Positions 1-7,555 are shown, counted from the stretch's first letter. The stretch: 15,519 bases of DNA from Schleiferiaceae bacterium (GCA_023260615.1 JALQUY010000027.1:1-15519), one strand, 5' to 3'. The notes: generated from the sequence alone by a model not told the origin. Program-made: numbers and translations.

Positions 1-2
1 TC

Positions 3-32
3 ACTAAGAAAAACCGCCCCGAATTTGACTAA
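3..32 (+). CDS. 3' end of an upstream gene (unidentified)
   Basis: Reading from base 3 gives TKKNRPEFD followed by a TAA stop at 30-32. The lysine-rich polar ending looks like the cytoplasmic tail of a membrane protein, but nine residues cannot identify a family. The stop lies 4 nt before the ATG chosen for the next gene, the same tight head-to-tail spacing as the rest of this block. An alternative is that these bases are simply untranslated leader, so this is a tentative call. Confidence 0.35.
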   Translation, partial: TKKNRPEFD

Positions 33-36
33 GCCC

Positions 37-999
37 ATGCTGGACCTTTCTATCGTCGTACCCCTCTTTAACGAGGCGGAGTCCCTCCCCGAACTCACCG
101 CCTGGATCGACCGCGTTTGCAAGGCGGAAGGTCTGAGCTACGAGGTGCTCTTCATCAACGACGGTTCCACCGATACTTCCTGGGAAGTCATTGCCGGACT
201 GGCAAAAACCTTTCCCACCGTGCGCGGCACCCGATTCCGCCGCAACCACGGCAAGTCCGCCGCGCTCTACGTCGGCTTCCAACAGGCCCAAGGCGACATC
301 GTCATCACGATGGACGCCGATTTGCAAGATTCACCCGAGGAAATCCCCGGATTGGTGAAGGGCATTCGGGAAGACGGCTACGACCTCATCAGCGGCTGGA
401 AAAAGAAGCGCTACGACCCCTTGTCCAAGACCTTGCCCACCAAACTGTTCAATTGGGCGGCGCGCAAGATGTCCGGAATTTACTTGCACGACTTTAACTG
501 TGGCCTGAAGGCCTACCGTTTAGAAGTAGCGCAAGCCGTGGAGGTTCAAGGCGAAATGCACCGCTACGTGCCCGTGCTGGCGAAAATGGCCGGTTACAGC
601 AAGATTGGCGAGCAAGTGGTGCAGCACCAAGCGCGCAAATACGGCAGCACCAAGTTTGGCATGAACCGCTTTGTGAACGGCTTGCTCGACCTGGTCACCC
701 TGTCCATGGTCAGCCGCTTTCAACGACGCCCCATGCACTTTTTTGGCACCTGGGGGGTGCTCATGTTCTTAGCTTCCGGTCTCGCCTTGGCGGCCATGGG
801 CGGACTGAAACTCTACCGCTTGGCGCAGGGCATGCGCCCCGGCCTGGTGACCGAAGACCCCTGGTTCTTCATCTTCTTGACGACGATGATTTTGGGCACC
901 CAGCTGTTTGTGACCGGCTTGCTGGCCGAACTCATGGTGCGTCAATCCAGCAAGAAGCCCAAGTACTCCATCGGCGAGCACATCAACCCAGCGTCCTAA
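37..999 (+). CDS. GtrB/DPM1-like family 2 membrane glycosyltransferase
   Basis: An inverting GT-A glycosyltransferase of the dolichyl/polyprenyl-phosphate sugar synthase type, about 320 aa. Such enzymes move a sugar from a nucleotide donor to polyprenyl phosphate at the cytoplasmic face of the inner membrane; which sugar cannot be read here. Visible motifs are VVPLFNE near residue 7, DGST near 43, the metal-binding DADLQD at about 93-98, SGWKKKRYDP near 120, FNCGLKAYR near 154, and KYGSTKFG near 202. Two hydrophobic segments follow at about 233-258 and 277-299, the usual C-terminal pair of GtrB-like proteins. ATG at 37 is chosen because it clears the upstream stop; an in-frame TTG at 25 would add four residues and overlap it. 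The next glycosyltransferase starts 6 nt after the stop, so the two are probably co-transcribed. Confidence 0.93.
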   Translation: MLDLSIVVPLFNEAESLPELTAWIDRVCKAEGLSYEVLFINDGSTDTSWEVIAGLAKTFPTVRGTRFRRNHGKSAALYVGFQQAQGDIVITMDADLQDSPEEIPGLVKGIREDGYDLISGWKKKRYDPLSKTLPTKLFNWAARKMSGIYLHDFNCGLKAYRLEVAQAVEVQGEMHRYVPVLAKMAGYSKIGEQVVQHQARKYGSTKFGMNRFVNGLLDLVTLSMVSRFQRRPMHFFGTWGVLMFLASGLALAAMGGLKLYRLAQGMRPGLVTEDPWFFIFLTTMILGTQLFVTGLLAELMVRQSSKKPKYSIGEHINPAS

Positions 1000-1005
1000 G
1001 CATCC

Positions 1006-1983
1006 TTGAAGTTCAGCCTCATTTCCCCCACATTTGATCGGCCGGAGGAGGTTCGAGAATTCATTGCATCCGCGGCTGCCCTGGCCTACGACCGGAGCGA
1101 CTTTGAAGTTCTTTTGGCGGATGGCACGCCCCAGGACGGCTTGCGCGCCACCGTCGAGGCAGCCTCCCACGCATCTGGCCTGCCAGTCGTCTTTCTACAC
1201 GAGGACTACCTCCCCGTTTCCGATGCGCGCAACCTAGCGGCCCGCCATGCCCAAGGCGCGTACTTGATCTTCCTCGATTCCGACTGCTTACTGCCCAAAG
1301 ACTACCTGCAGCAGGTCGAAGAGGGCCTGGCGGCACACGACTGGGACGCCTTTGGAGGCCCCGATGCGGCGCCGGCAGACTTCAGCCCGCTCCAAAAAGC
1401 CATCAGCTTCAGCATGACCAGCTTTTGGACCACCGGCGGCATCCGCGGAGGAACCAAACGCACCGCCACCTACTACCCACGCGGCTTCAACATGGGCATG
1501 AAGCGCTCCGTATTTGACGCGGTGGGTGGCTACGACATCCATTTCAAGACCGGCGAGGATATTGATCTCAGCATTCGCATCCAGCAGGCGGGCTACCGAG
1601 TTGGCCTGATCCCCGAGGCCGTGGTCTGGCACAAGCGCCGGAGCACCCTGCCTCAGTTCTTCAAGCAGGTCCGCCGATTTGGCGCCGCCCGATGGGCCCT
1701 CGCTCAGCGCCATCCCGGCCAACTCAAGGTGACCCACCTCTTCCCAGTTTTCCTAACGCTTGGAACCTTTTTTTCTATTCTCTTAGGGGCGATTGCCGGA
1801 GTTCCCCTTCCAATCGTCTTCATCGGCTACTTTATGGTACCGTCCATCCTCGCGGGTAGCCAGTACCGTTCACCCCACATTGGCTTCCTCGCCGTGGCAA
1901 GCACCGTCGTCATGATGAGCGGCTACGCCTTTGGCTTCCTGGAGGCGCTACTGGGAGGCGGTTTGCACAAAAAGCGCGGCTGA
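1006..1983 (+). CDS. Family 2 glycosyltransferase, membrane-associated, TTG start
   Basis: A GT-A fold glycosyltransferase of 325 aa. The fold starts at the very N-terminus (FSLISPTFDRPEEV, residues 3-16). The DXD metal/nucleotide-sugar motif appears as LDSD at 90-93, and the acceptor-side GEDIDLSIRI is at 183-192 with a probable catalytic Asp. Three hydrophobic segments at about 244-265, 268-285 and 293-313 suggest a membrane-anchored enzyme. The TTG start is forced: the previous gene's stop is in the same frame 6 nt upstream, and the first in-frame ATG would remove the whole donor-binding domain. Donor and acceptor are unknown. A role in envelope glycan or glycolipid synthesis alongside the preceding gene is an inference. 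Confidence 0.9.
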   Translation: MKFSLISPTFDRPEEVREFIASAAALAYDRSDFEVLLADGTPQDGLRATVEAASHASGLPVVFLHEDYLPVSDARNLAARHAQGAYLIFLDSDCLLPKDYLQQVEEGLAAHDWDAFGGPDAAPADFSPLQKAISFSMTSFWTTGGIRGGTKRTATYYPRGFNMGMKRSVFDAVGGYDIHFKTGEDIDLSIRIQQAGYRVGLIPEAVVWHKRRSTLPQFFKQVRRFGAARWALAQRHPGQLKVTHLFPVFLTLGTFFSILLGAIAGVPLPIVFIGYFMVPSILAGSQYRSPHIGFLAVASTVVMMSGYAFGFLEALLGGGLHKKRG

Positions 1984-2006
1984 GTCCCATTGCCTACCTT
2001 TAGCCT

Positions 2007-2447
2007 ATGAAACTCTACGTCGTACACGGCATCAATTTGGACCAGCTTGGAACGCGTCAACCGGAGATCTACGGAACGCAGACCTTGAGCGATCAATGGG
2101 CCGTTTGGACCGGTTGGCTAGCAAAGCACTGGCCAGGCGTGGAGCTTGAGGCGCTTCAGTTCAACGATGAGGCGGCCTGCATTCGCTTCCTACAGGAGGT
2201 GGATGGCCCAGAGGTGGGGGTGGTGCTCAATCCGGGCGCTTGGACCCATTCGTCCATTCCCTTGCGCGATTGCGTGGCGGGTTTGAAGGCGGCCGTCATC
2301 GAGGTGCATCTGAGCCATACCTATGCGCGTGAGGCGTTCCGCCGCGTTTCTCTCCTAGCTCCGTACACGCAAGGGACGATCAGTGGCTTGGGGTGGCAGG
2401 GTTACCGTTTGGCCATGGAGGCGCTTCTAACGGCCCAAATGCACTAA
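2007..2447 (+). CDS. aroQ: Type II 3-dehydroquinate dehydratase
   Basis: This enzyme dehydrates 3-dehydroquinate to 3-dehydroshikimate in the cytosolic shikimate pathway. At 146 aa it has the normal length of the dodecameric type II family. The residues that matter in that family are present: N10, R17 and Y22 (in LGTRQPEIYG, the lid loop with catalytic Arg and Tyr), N75 and H81 (LNPGAWTHSS), D88, E99 and H101 (IEVHLS) and R108. Two usually strict motifs deviate: the N-terminal NGPNLN is HGINLD, and HLSN is HLSH. The catalytic set is intact, so I expect activity. The xerD-like gene starts 1 nt after the stop, a pairing often seen in Bacteroidota. A TACCTTTA octamer sits 4 nt before the ATG. 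Confidence 0.93.
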   Translation: MKLYVVHGINLDQLGTRQPEIYGTQTLSDQWAVWTGWLAKHWPGVELEALQFNDEAACIRFLQEVDGPEVGVVLNPGAWTHSSIPLRDCVAGLKAAVIEVHLSHTYAREAFRRVSLLAPYTQGTISGLGWQGYRLAMEALLTAQMH

Positions 2448-2448
2448 C

Positions 2449-3348
2449 GTGGACTGGCCCCTCGCGCTCAAGCAGTTTGTTCAGTACCTGCGTTTGGAGC
2501 GCGGCCGAAGTGCCAACACCCTAAAAGCCTACCATCAAGACCTGGAGCAGCTCCGCACCTGGGCCCAGGAGCAAGACCTTCGCCCGACTAGCTTGCCCCA
2601 AGAGGCCCTTCGCCATTTCCTTCAAGCCCAGGCCAAAGCCGGCAAATCCCCCCGAACGCAAGCCCGCATGCGCAGCAGCCTGCGCATGTTCTTCACCTTC
2701 CTGCTGGAAGAGGAGGTTCGCAAGGACAACCCCATGGAGGGCATTGAGGCGCCGCAGCTGGGCCGCAAGCTGCCCGTATACCTCACGATCGAGGAAGTGG
2801 ATGCCCTGTTGGCCGCGGTCGATCGAAGCCAATCGGGAGGCGAACGCGACGTAGCCATGCTGGAGGTGCTCTATGCCTGTGGGTTGCGCGTGTCCGAACT
2901 CGTGGGTCTGCGCCTCGAAGATGTCTTCCGGGCGGAGGGCTTGATTCGGGTCGTGGGCAAGGGCAACAAGGAGCGCATCGTGCCCATTTACGCCTCGGCC
3001 CTGGACGCCCTCTACCGCTACATCGACGAGGTTCGGGTGCATGTCCCCGTGCAAAAAGGCCAGGAATCCTTTGCCTTTCTCAACCAGCGCGGCAAGGCCT
3101 TGAGCCGGGTGTGGGTGTTCAAACGCTTGCAAGCCCTGGCCGAGACGGCGGGAATTGCCAAGAAAATTGGGCCGCACACCTTGCGCCACACCTTTGCGAC
3201 GCATTTGATTCAGAATGGGGCGGACATTCGGGTCATTCAAGCCCTGCTAGGCCACGAGAGCATCACCACCACGGAGATCTACACGCATTTGGAGCAGGTG
3301 CACTTGCGCGACACCGTGCTGACCTACCACCCCAAAAGTGCGGGTTGA
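2449..3348 (+). CDS. xerD: XerC/XerD-family tyrosine site-specific recombinase
   Basis: A 299-aa tyrosine recombinase of the chromosome-dimer resolution type, acting at dif sites with a partner Xer protein. The N-terminal SAM-like core-binding domain covers about residues 1-90 (SANTLKAYHQDL at 21-32). The catalytic domain has the full set: R147 (ACGLRVSEL), K171 (GKGNKER), H243 and R246 (HTLRHTF), H269 (LLGHESI) and the nucleophile Y278 (EIYTH). These lie one residue from the E. coli XerD numbering. The length and uninterrupted housekeeping context argue against an integrase of a mobile element. The start is GTG at 2449, one base after the aroQ stop; no ATG lies before the conserved N-terminal helix. 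XerD rather than XerC is likely from the aroQ neighbourhood but is not proven by sequence alone. Confidence 0.92.
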   Translation: MDWPLALKQFVQYLRLERGRSANTLKAYHQDLEQLRTWAQEQDLRPTSLPQEALRHFLQAQAKAGKSPRTQARMRSSLRMFFTFLLEEEVRKDNPMEGIEAPQLGRKLPVYLTIEEVDALLAAVDRSQSGGERDVAMLEVLYACGLRVSELVGLRLEDVFRAEGLIRVVGKGNKERIVPIYASALDALYRYIDEVRVHVPVQKGQESFAFLNQRGKALSRVWVFKRLQALAETAGIAKKIGPHTLRHTFATHLIQNGADIRVIQALLGHESITTTEIYTHLEQVHLRDTVLTYHPKSAG

Positions 3349-3351
3349 GCC

Positions 3352-4371
3352 CTACGAAAGGGGAATCTGCTTTTTCTTGCGAGCGTAGTACTGCCAAACG
3401 ATGGAGCCTCGGTAGACCCCGGCGGATGGCCAGCCTTTGGCATCCTGCTGCGGGCGGAAGGCAAATCGAGCAAACAGGCGGTAAAACTGGCCATGGGCCC
3501 GAACAATGGCCCAGCAATGCGCCCCCTGGCCACGCCAGAGAAAGAGCAGGCCGGCAACCCCGTCCAGGAACAAGCGTGCCGCCACCACCCGCATGGCCGC
3601 AAGGGCAGGGAGGTTCTTGACGGCCACCAACAGGCTGTTGCGGAAGTTGAGAAAGGTCTTTTGAGGAGACAGGGCGCCCAAAGTGCCTCCCCCGACGTGC
3701 AGAACCTTGGAGGGCGCTGCAGCGTGCACGGTGAAGCCCGCGCGCCACATGCGCCAGCAGAGGTCAATTTCCTCCATGTGGGCGAAGAGCTGGGTGTCCA
3801 GTTGGCCGGCACGCAGGAAGGCGGACATTCGGACCATCAAGCAGGCGCCAGACGCCCAAAAAACCTCCGGGAAAGCCGGTTGGTCGTACTGGCCTTGATC
3901 CGTTTCGCAGTGGTCAAATATGCGGCCCTGCGCAAAGGGGTAGCCCCAAAGGTCCATGCCGCCGCCCATCGCACCGGCGTATTCAAAGCGTTCGGGATGC
4001 CCGTAGTCCAGCAATTTGGGCTGGATCGCACCCGCCAAAGGGTGGGCGTCCAGAAAGGTCACCAGAGGCTCCAGCCAGCCGGCCAAGGGCTCAATGTCCG
4101 AATTCATCAAGACCGCATACTCCAGTTCGGGGTGGCGGTCCTGCAGCATCTTCAGAGCGGTGTTGTAGCCCCCTGCATAGCCGCGGTTGGCATCCATGCC
4201 CAGCCAAAGTACCTCGGGGTGCTGGGAACGGGTGTAGGTCTCGCTGTCGTCCTGGCTGCCGTTGTCAGCGACCACCACCGTGGCATCGGGGCTATTGGCC
4301 ACCACGCTAGGCAGGAATTTCTGGAGCCAGTGCACACCGTTCCAGTTCAGGATGACCACGGCCGTTCTCAT
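3352..4371 (-). CDS. WbbL/rhamnosyltransferase-like family 2 glycosyltransferase
   Basis: A 339-aa GT-A glycosyltransferase resembling the WbbL/RfbN group that adds sugars to lipid-linked glycans. The sequence shows VVILNWNG at 5-12, DNGSQDDS at 36-43, the RGYAGGYN loop at 63-70, the metal-binding NSD at 90-92, SGACLMVR at 174-181 and the catalytic MEEIDLCWR at 199-207. A hydrophobic, amphipathic region at about 255-280 may attach it to the membrane. Its ATG overlaps the stop of the GWxTD gene in an ATGA at 4368-4371, which points to translational coupling. It ends tail to tail with the xerD-like gene, 3 nt apart. The sugar and acceptor cannot be deduced. Confidence 0.92.
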   Translation of the reverse strand: MRTAVVILNWNGVHWLQKFLPSVVANSPDATVVVADNGSQDDSETYTRSQHPEVLWLGMDANRGYAGGYNTALKMLQDRHPELEYAVLMNSDIEPLAGWLEPLVTFLDAHPLAGAIQPKLLDYGHPERFEYAGAMGGGMDLWGYPFAQGRIFDHCETDQGQYDQPAFPEVFWASGACLMVRMSAFLRAGQLDTQLFAHMEEIDLCWRMWRAGFTVHAAAPSKVLHVGGGTLGALSPQKTFLNFRNSLLVAVKNLPALAAMRVVAARLFLDGVAGLLFLWRGQGAHCWAIVRAHGQFYRLFARFAFRPQQDAKGWPSAGVYRGSIVWQYYARKKKQIPLS

Positions 4372-5798
4372 TTTCCGCCCGGGATGATGTTGTTGTAGAT
4401 GCGGCTGCCGAATTTGTCAAAGCCTGTTTGGCCCGTGTCGTCGATGTCTTCCGTGATGTAGGAGCGCTTTTGGAGCGCCACCTTCCAGCGGCTGTTGTAG
4501 ACTTCGCCGATGGCGTCCGAATGCAGCAATTCGTAGTTCCGGCCCACCACAGCGTAGTTCACAAAGACAAAAATCTTGTTGATCTGGTAAGGGGAGTTGG
4601 GCACGTCCAAGGTGTTGTACTGCCAAATCTCATAGGGGTAGCCGTCCGTTTCAAAGGGGCGCTTTTCCGTCAAGGTCGGCGGGCCGTACTGCAAGAAGAT
4701 GCGTCCGCGGTCCGTGGCGTAGCCGGGCACGGCGCGGCTGCTGTACTGCCCATCCACGATGCGAAGGAGGTTCTTGTATTCGACGTAGTGGTTTAAGGCA
4801 TCGACGGGGTAGCGGCTCTCCCAGAAGCGCTGGGCAAAGCGCCATAGCAGGGTATCGCTCACGCCAGGTCCCATGCGTTCAATTTGCTGGCGCTCCGCAA
4901 TGCTGGCAATGGGGTAGAAGCCGTTGATCCAGTGGCGTAGTGAATCTCCCGTTCCGAGTTGGCCCATCCAGCGGGGGTCTATGGGGCTTTCTTCGTTCCA
5001 GCGGGCGAGTTCCGTGGGATTGACGCGGTAAAATTTGAGGCGCTGTTGGGGATAGCGTTCGCGGTCCATCTCTTGGACGTTCAGGGTGCAGCGCAGTTCG
5101 TACTGGCCGGTGGGCAGGTCGGTGACCTGAATGCCTCCCTGAATAGGCTGAACGCTAGCCGCGCTCGGTAGGCGCATTACCCCGCCATATCCTTCCATGG
5201 GGCGGTCCGTGTCGAGTGAATACACCTCGTACGTGAAGAAGGCTTTCTGGCCCTTGGGGAGGCGGTAAGCTTCCGTGTAGAAATACACTTTGTCGCTATC
5301 ATTGGCGTACACCGCTTGGCCAAATTGCGCCCGAGGGCCCAGCTTGCCTTGAAGGGGTTCTTTCCACTGAAGGGCCGCGAGTTGCACCCCCTTTTGGTGG
5401 GCGAGGTAGAAGCTTCCGTTCAACGTATCCGAAAGGCTGTCGCCCAACCCGTAAAACACCGTGAGCTGAAGATCCCCCGTGTCCGCGGCCAAAAAGGCAT
5501 TCTGGACAATGGGGTAGAGAATTTCCGCATTTGCGTCTTGTTCCGGACAGGTTACGGCCATTTTATCGGCCGAAAGCACCTCATTACCCCGTCGTACCAC
5601 CGCGATCAAGGTCATTTTTGGCGCACCTTCCTCAGACCATGCGGCGTACAGGGAGCTTGGCTCCACACTGTAGGTAATTTCCAGATAATGACCTGTTTCG
5701 GGACTCCAGTAGGGGTGAACATCGGCACCCACTCGAACCCCCTGTCCCCACAGGTTTTGGGCTAAAAGAAAAATTCCCAGAACAAGCATTCTTTGCAT
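4368..5798 (-). CDS. Secreted GWxTD-domain protein
   Basis: A 476-aa exported protein of the GWxTD-domain family, widespread in Bacteroidota and of unknown function. A signal peptide (MQRMLVLGIFLLAQNLWGQ) is probably cut after Q19. Beta-rich sequence follows to about residue 260, then a helical region, and then the family core: FWESRYP at 325-331, PGYATDRGRIFLQYGPP at 358-374 and YEIWQY at 389-394. The name-giving motif reads GYATD here, with Tyr for Trp. ATG at 5798 is chosen. Reading can be extended to an ATG at 5936, but those 46 extra residues are an antisense read-through of the tRNA-Ser gene (including GIRTPG) and are almost certainly not translated; an in-frame ATG at 5789 is a less likely alternative. 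It is the first gene of an operon with the glycosyltransferase. Confidence 0.9.
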   Translation of the reverse strand: MQRMLVLGIFLLAQNLWGQGVRVGADVHPYWSPETGHYLEITYSVEPSSLYAAWSEEGAPKMTLIAVVRRGNEVLSADKMAVTCPEQDANAEILYPIVQNAFLAADTGDLQLTVFYGLGDSLSDTLNGSFYLAHQKGVQLAALQWKEPLQGKLGPRAQFGQAVYANDSDKVYFYTEAYRLPKGQKAFFTYEVYSLDTDRPMEGYGGVMRLPSAASVQPIQGGIQVTDLPTGQYELRCTLNVQEMDRERYPQQRLKFYRVNPTELARWNEESPIDPRWMGQLGTGDSLRHWINGFYPIASIAERQQIERMGPGVSDTLLWRFAQRFWESRYPVDALNHYVEYKNLLRIVDGQYSSRAVPGYATDRGRIFLQYGPPTLTEKRPFETDGYPYEIWQYNTLDVPNSPYQINKIFVFVNYAVVGRNYELLHSDAIGEVYNSRWKVALQKRSYITEDIDDTGQTGFDKFGSRIYNNIIPGGK

Positions 5799-5821
5799 AA
5801 TGGCGAAGTTACGTACTTTTG
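5792..5821 (+). promoter_or_regulatory. Bacteroidota-type promoter of tRNA-Ser
   Basis: TTTG at 5792-5795, an 18-nt spacer, then TACTTTTG at 5814-5821 match the Bacteroidota housekeeping-sigma consensus (TTTG or TTG at -33, TAnnTTTG at -7) exactly. Four bases separate the -7 element from the mature tRNA 5' end, so transcription probably starts at or within a few bases of the tRNA. The -33 element lies inside the first two codons of the divergent GWxTD gene. Confidence 0.8.
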
Positions 5822-5825
5822 CCGC

Positions 5826-5913
5826 GGAAGAATGGCAGAGTGGTCGATCGCGGCGGTCTTGAAAACCGTTGACTGTAACAGGTCCGGGGGTTCGAATCCC
5901 TCTTCTTCCGCCA
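5826..5913 (+). tRNA. tRNA-Ser(UGA)
   Basis: A full class II cloverleaf can be folded. The acceptor stem pairs GGAAGAA (5826-5832) with TTCTTCC (5903-5909), followed by discriminator G and an encoded CCA (5911-5913). The anticodon stem 5853-5857/5865-5869 closes a 7-nt loop with TGA at 5860-5862. The T-arm has loop TTCGAAT at 5891-5897. The 16-nt variable region (5870-5885) is long, as expected for serine tRNA. It reads UCA and other UCN codons. It is a single-tRNA unit with its own promoter and terminator. Confidence 0.97.
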
Positions 5914-5924
5914 CCTAAATCTGC

Positions 5925-5960
5925 AAACCCGTCCATCCACTGGGCGGGTTTCTTTTTTTT
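5925..5960 (+). terminator. Intrinsic terminator of tRNA-Ser
   Basis: AAACCCGTCC at 5925-5934 pairs over 10 positions (one U-G) with GGGCGGGTTT at 5942-5951 around a 7-nt loop. CTTTTTTTT follows at 5952-5960. It lies 11 nt behind the tRNA CCA and 48 nt before the SulP start, so it separates the two units. Confidence 0.9.
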
Positions 5961-6007
5961 ATCCCAGTCGTATGGCTGAAAAGGCTACCATCCTGAAAGT
6001 TTCCTGA

Positions 6008-7543
6008 ATGCGCACGTTTCCCTCCCTCCGCCTTTTTGACTTCGAACAACCCGTGGCCATCCAGAAGGAAATTCTGTCCGGCTTGACCGTGGCATTGGCC
6101 CTGGTGCCAGAAGCGGTGGCCTTTGCCTTGATGGCGGGGCTCTCCCCCCTCACTGGATTGTATGCGGCCTTTGTGATGGGCTTTGTGACCTCTGTTTTGG
6201 GAGGCCGACCCGGGATGATTTCAGGAGCGACTGGGGCGGTAGCGGTAGTTATTGTGACCTTGGCCGCGTCTCACGGCGTGGAATATGTCTTTGCAGCGGT
6301 CGTTTTGGCGGGCCTCCTACAAGTCCTCGCAGGGCTTGCGCGTTTGGGCAAGCTTATTCGGCTCGTTCCGCAGCCCGTGATCTACGGCTTTGTGAACGGA
6401 TTGGCGGTGGTCATCTTCACGGCACAGTTGGGCCAATTCAAAGGCGATACCGGACAGTGGTTGCAGGGAGCCCCTTTGTTTTTGAGCCTTGCATTGGTGC
6501 TTGCGACCATGGCTATTATCTACCTCCTCCCCAAGTTTACACGGGCCTTGCCCGCCTCTTTGGTCGCCATCTTGGTGATCTTTGGCGTGGTGTTGGCCTT
6601 GGGTATTGATACGAAGACCGTCGGCGATATAGCCTCCATTGAGGGAGGGTTTCCTCCGTTTCATTTGCCTGCTGTGCCTTGGGAATGGGAGACCTTGACC
6701 ATCGTATTTCCCTACGCACTCATTGTGGCCGGGGTAGGCTTGATTGAGTCCTTGCTGACATTGAACATCGTCGATGAAATGACCCAAACGCGCGGTCGAG
6801 GCAACAAAGAAGCGGTGGCCCAGGGCACCGCAAACATTCTGTCGGGGCTGTTTTCGGGCATGGGTGGTTGCGCGATGATTGGCCAAAGCCTCATTAATAT
6901 TTCCTCCGGAGCCCGAGCGCGCTTGTCCGGAATCACCGCTTCTCTTCTCCTTTTGGTTTTTATCATGTTCGGCTCTAGCCTTATTGAAAAACTGCCTATG
7001 GCGGCCCTGACAGGCGTGATGGTGATGGTTGCCATCGGGACTTTTGAGTGGGCCAGCCTCCGAACGTTCCGAAAGATGCCCGCCTCCGACACCTTCGTGA
7101 TGGTAGTCGTCACCGGTTTGACGGTATTGCTGCACAATTTGGCCTTGGCGGTCTTGGTGGGCGTCATTATCTCAGCCCTCGTTTTTGCGTGGGACAATGC
7201 CAAGCGCATTCGGGCTCGAAAGTTCATCGACGCCGCCGGCGTGAAGCACTATGCTCTGTATGGCCCGCTGTTTTTTGGATCCATCACAGCCTTTCATGAG
7301 AAGTTTGATATCGACGGGGATCCTTCCGAAGTCGTTTTAGACTTTGCCGAAAGCCGAATTGTGGACATGTCCGCTATCGATGCGCTCCATAAACTCACAG
7401 AGCGTTACCACTTGCAGGGGAAGAAGCTGGTGCTTCGGCATGTGAGTTCGGACTGTGCGCTCTTGTTAAGGAATGCGGCGGCCATCATTGATGTCAACGT
7501 GGAAGAAGACCCCACGTACAAAGTCATGACAGACCGATTGTAG
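6008..7543 (+). CDS. SulP/SLC26-family anion permease with STAS domain
   Basis: A 511-aa inner-membrane transporter of the SulP (SLC26) family, which moves sulfate, bicarbonate or other anions; the substrate is not readable. The transmembrane part spans about residues 20-395 and contains the family segments VALALVPEAVAFALMAGLSP (28-47), GRPGMISGATGA near 66-77, LVPQPVIYGFVNGLA (119-133) and GRGNKEAVAQGTANILSGLF (263-282). A cytoplasmic STAS domain follows at about 415-505. Its conserved DSSG position reads D453-M-S455-A, keeping the second serine. No carbonic anhydrase or sulfate-assimilation gene is nearby to suggest a substrate. The first gene of a two-gene operon, it starts 48 nt after the tRNA terminator. 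No clear Shine-Dalgarno is present. Confidence 0.92.
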   Translation: MRTFPSLRLFDFEQPVAIQKEILSGLTVALALVPEAVAFALMAGLSPLTGLYAAFVMGFVTSVLGGRPGMISGATGAVAVVIVTLAASHGVEYVFAAVVLAGLLQVLAGLARLGKLIRLVPQPVIYGFVNGLAVVIFTAQLGQFKGDTGQWLQGAPLFLSLALVLATMAIIYLLPKFTRALPASLVAILVIFGVVLALGIDTKTVGDIASIEGGFPPFHLPAVPWEWETLTIVFPYALIVAGVGLIESLLTLNIVDEMTQTRGRGNKEAVAQGTANILSGLFSGMGGCAMIGQSLINISSGARARLSGITASLLLLVFIMFGSSLIEKLPMAALTGVMVMVAIGTFEWASLRTFRKMPASDTFVMVVVTGLTVLLHNLALAVLVGVIISALVFAWDNAKRIRARKFIDAAGVKHYALYGPLFFGSITAFHEKFDIDGDPSEVVLDFAESRIVDMSAIDALHKLTERYHLQGKKLVLRHVSSDCALLLRNAAAIIDVNVEEDPTYKVMTDRL

Positions 7544-7555
7544 TATTTTTAAGGT

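Noticed and set aside
2521..3240. A 239-codon open frame antisense to the xerD-like gene
   Set aside because: Its translation is low-complexity and Gly/Gln/Leu-rich with no family signal, while the opposite strand encodes every catalytic residue of a tyrosine recombinase. It is a codon-bias shadow.
2449..3348. Possible integrase marking a genomic island next to the tRNA-Ser gene
   Set aside because: The recombinase has Xer length and housekeeping neighbours and lies about 2.5 kb from the tRNA with an unrelated operon between. No direct repeat of the tRNA 3' end was seen in the window by eye.
3350..3362. Hairpin CCCT / AGGG at the xerD-like/glycosyltransferase junction
   Set aside because: Four base pairs, and the nearest T-run starts about 7 nt away; too weak to support.
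3493..4398. A 301-codon + strand open frame over the WbbL-like glycosyltransferase
   Set aside because: The - strand reading has all glycosyltransferase motifs and a coupled start; the + strand reading is His/Gln/Val-rich and has no recognisable domain.
6317..7135. A 272-codon open frame antisense to the SulP gene
   Set aside because: Its His/Gln/Gly-rich sequence is the mirror of hydrophobic transmembrane codons, and it has no promoter or start context.
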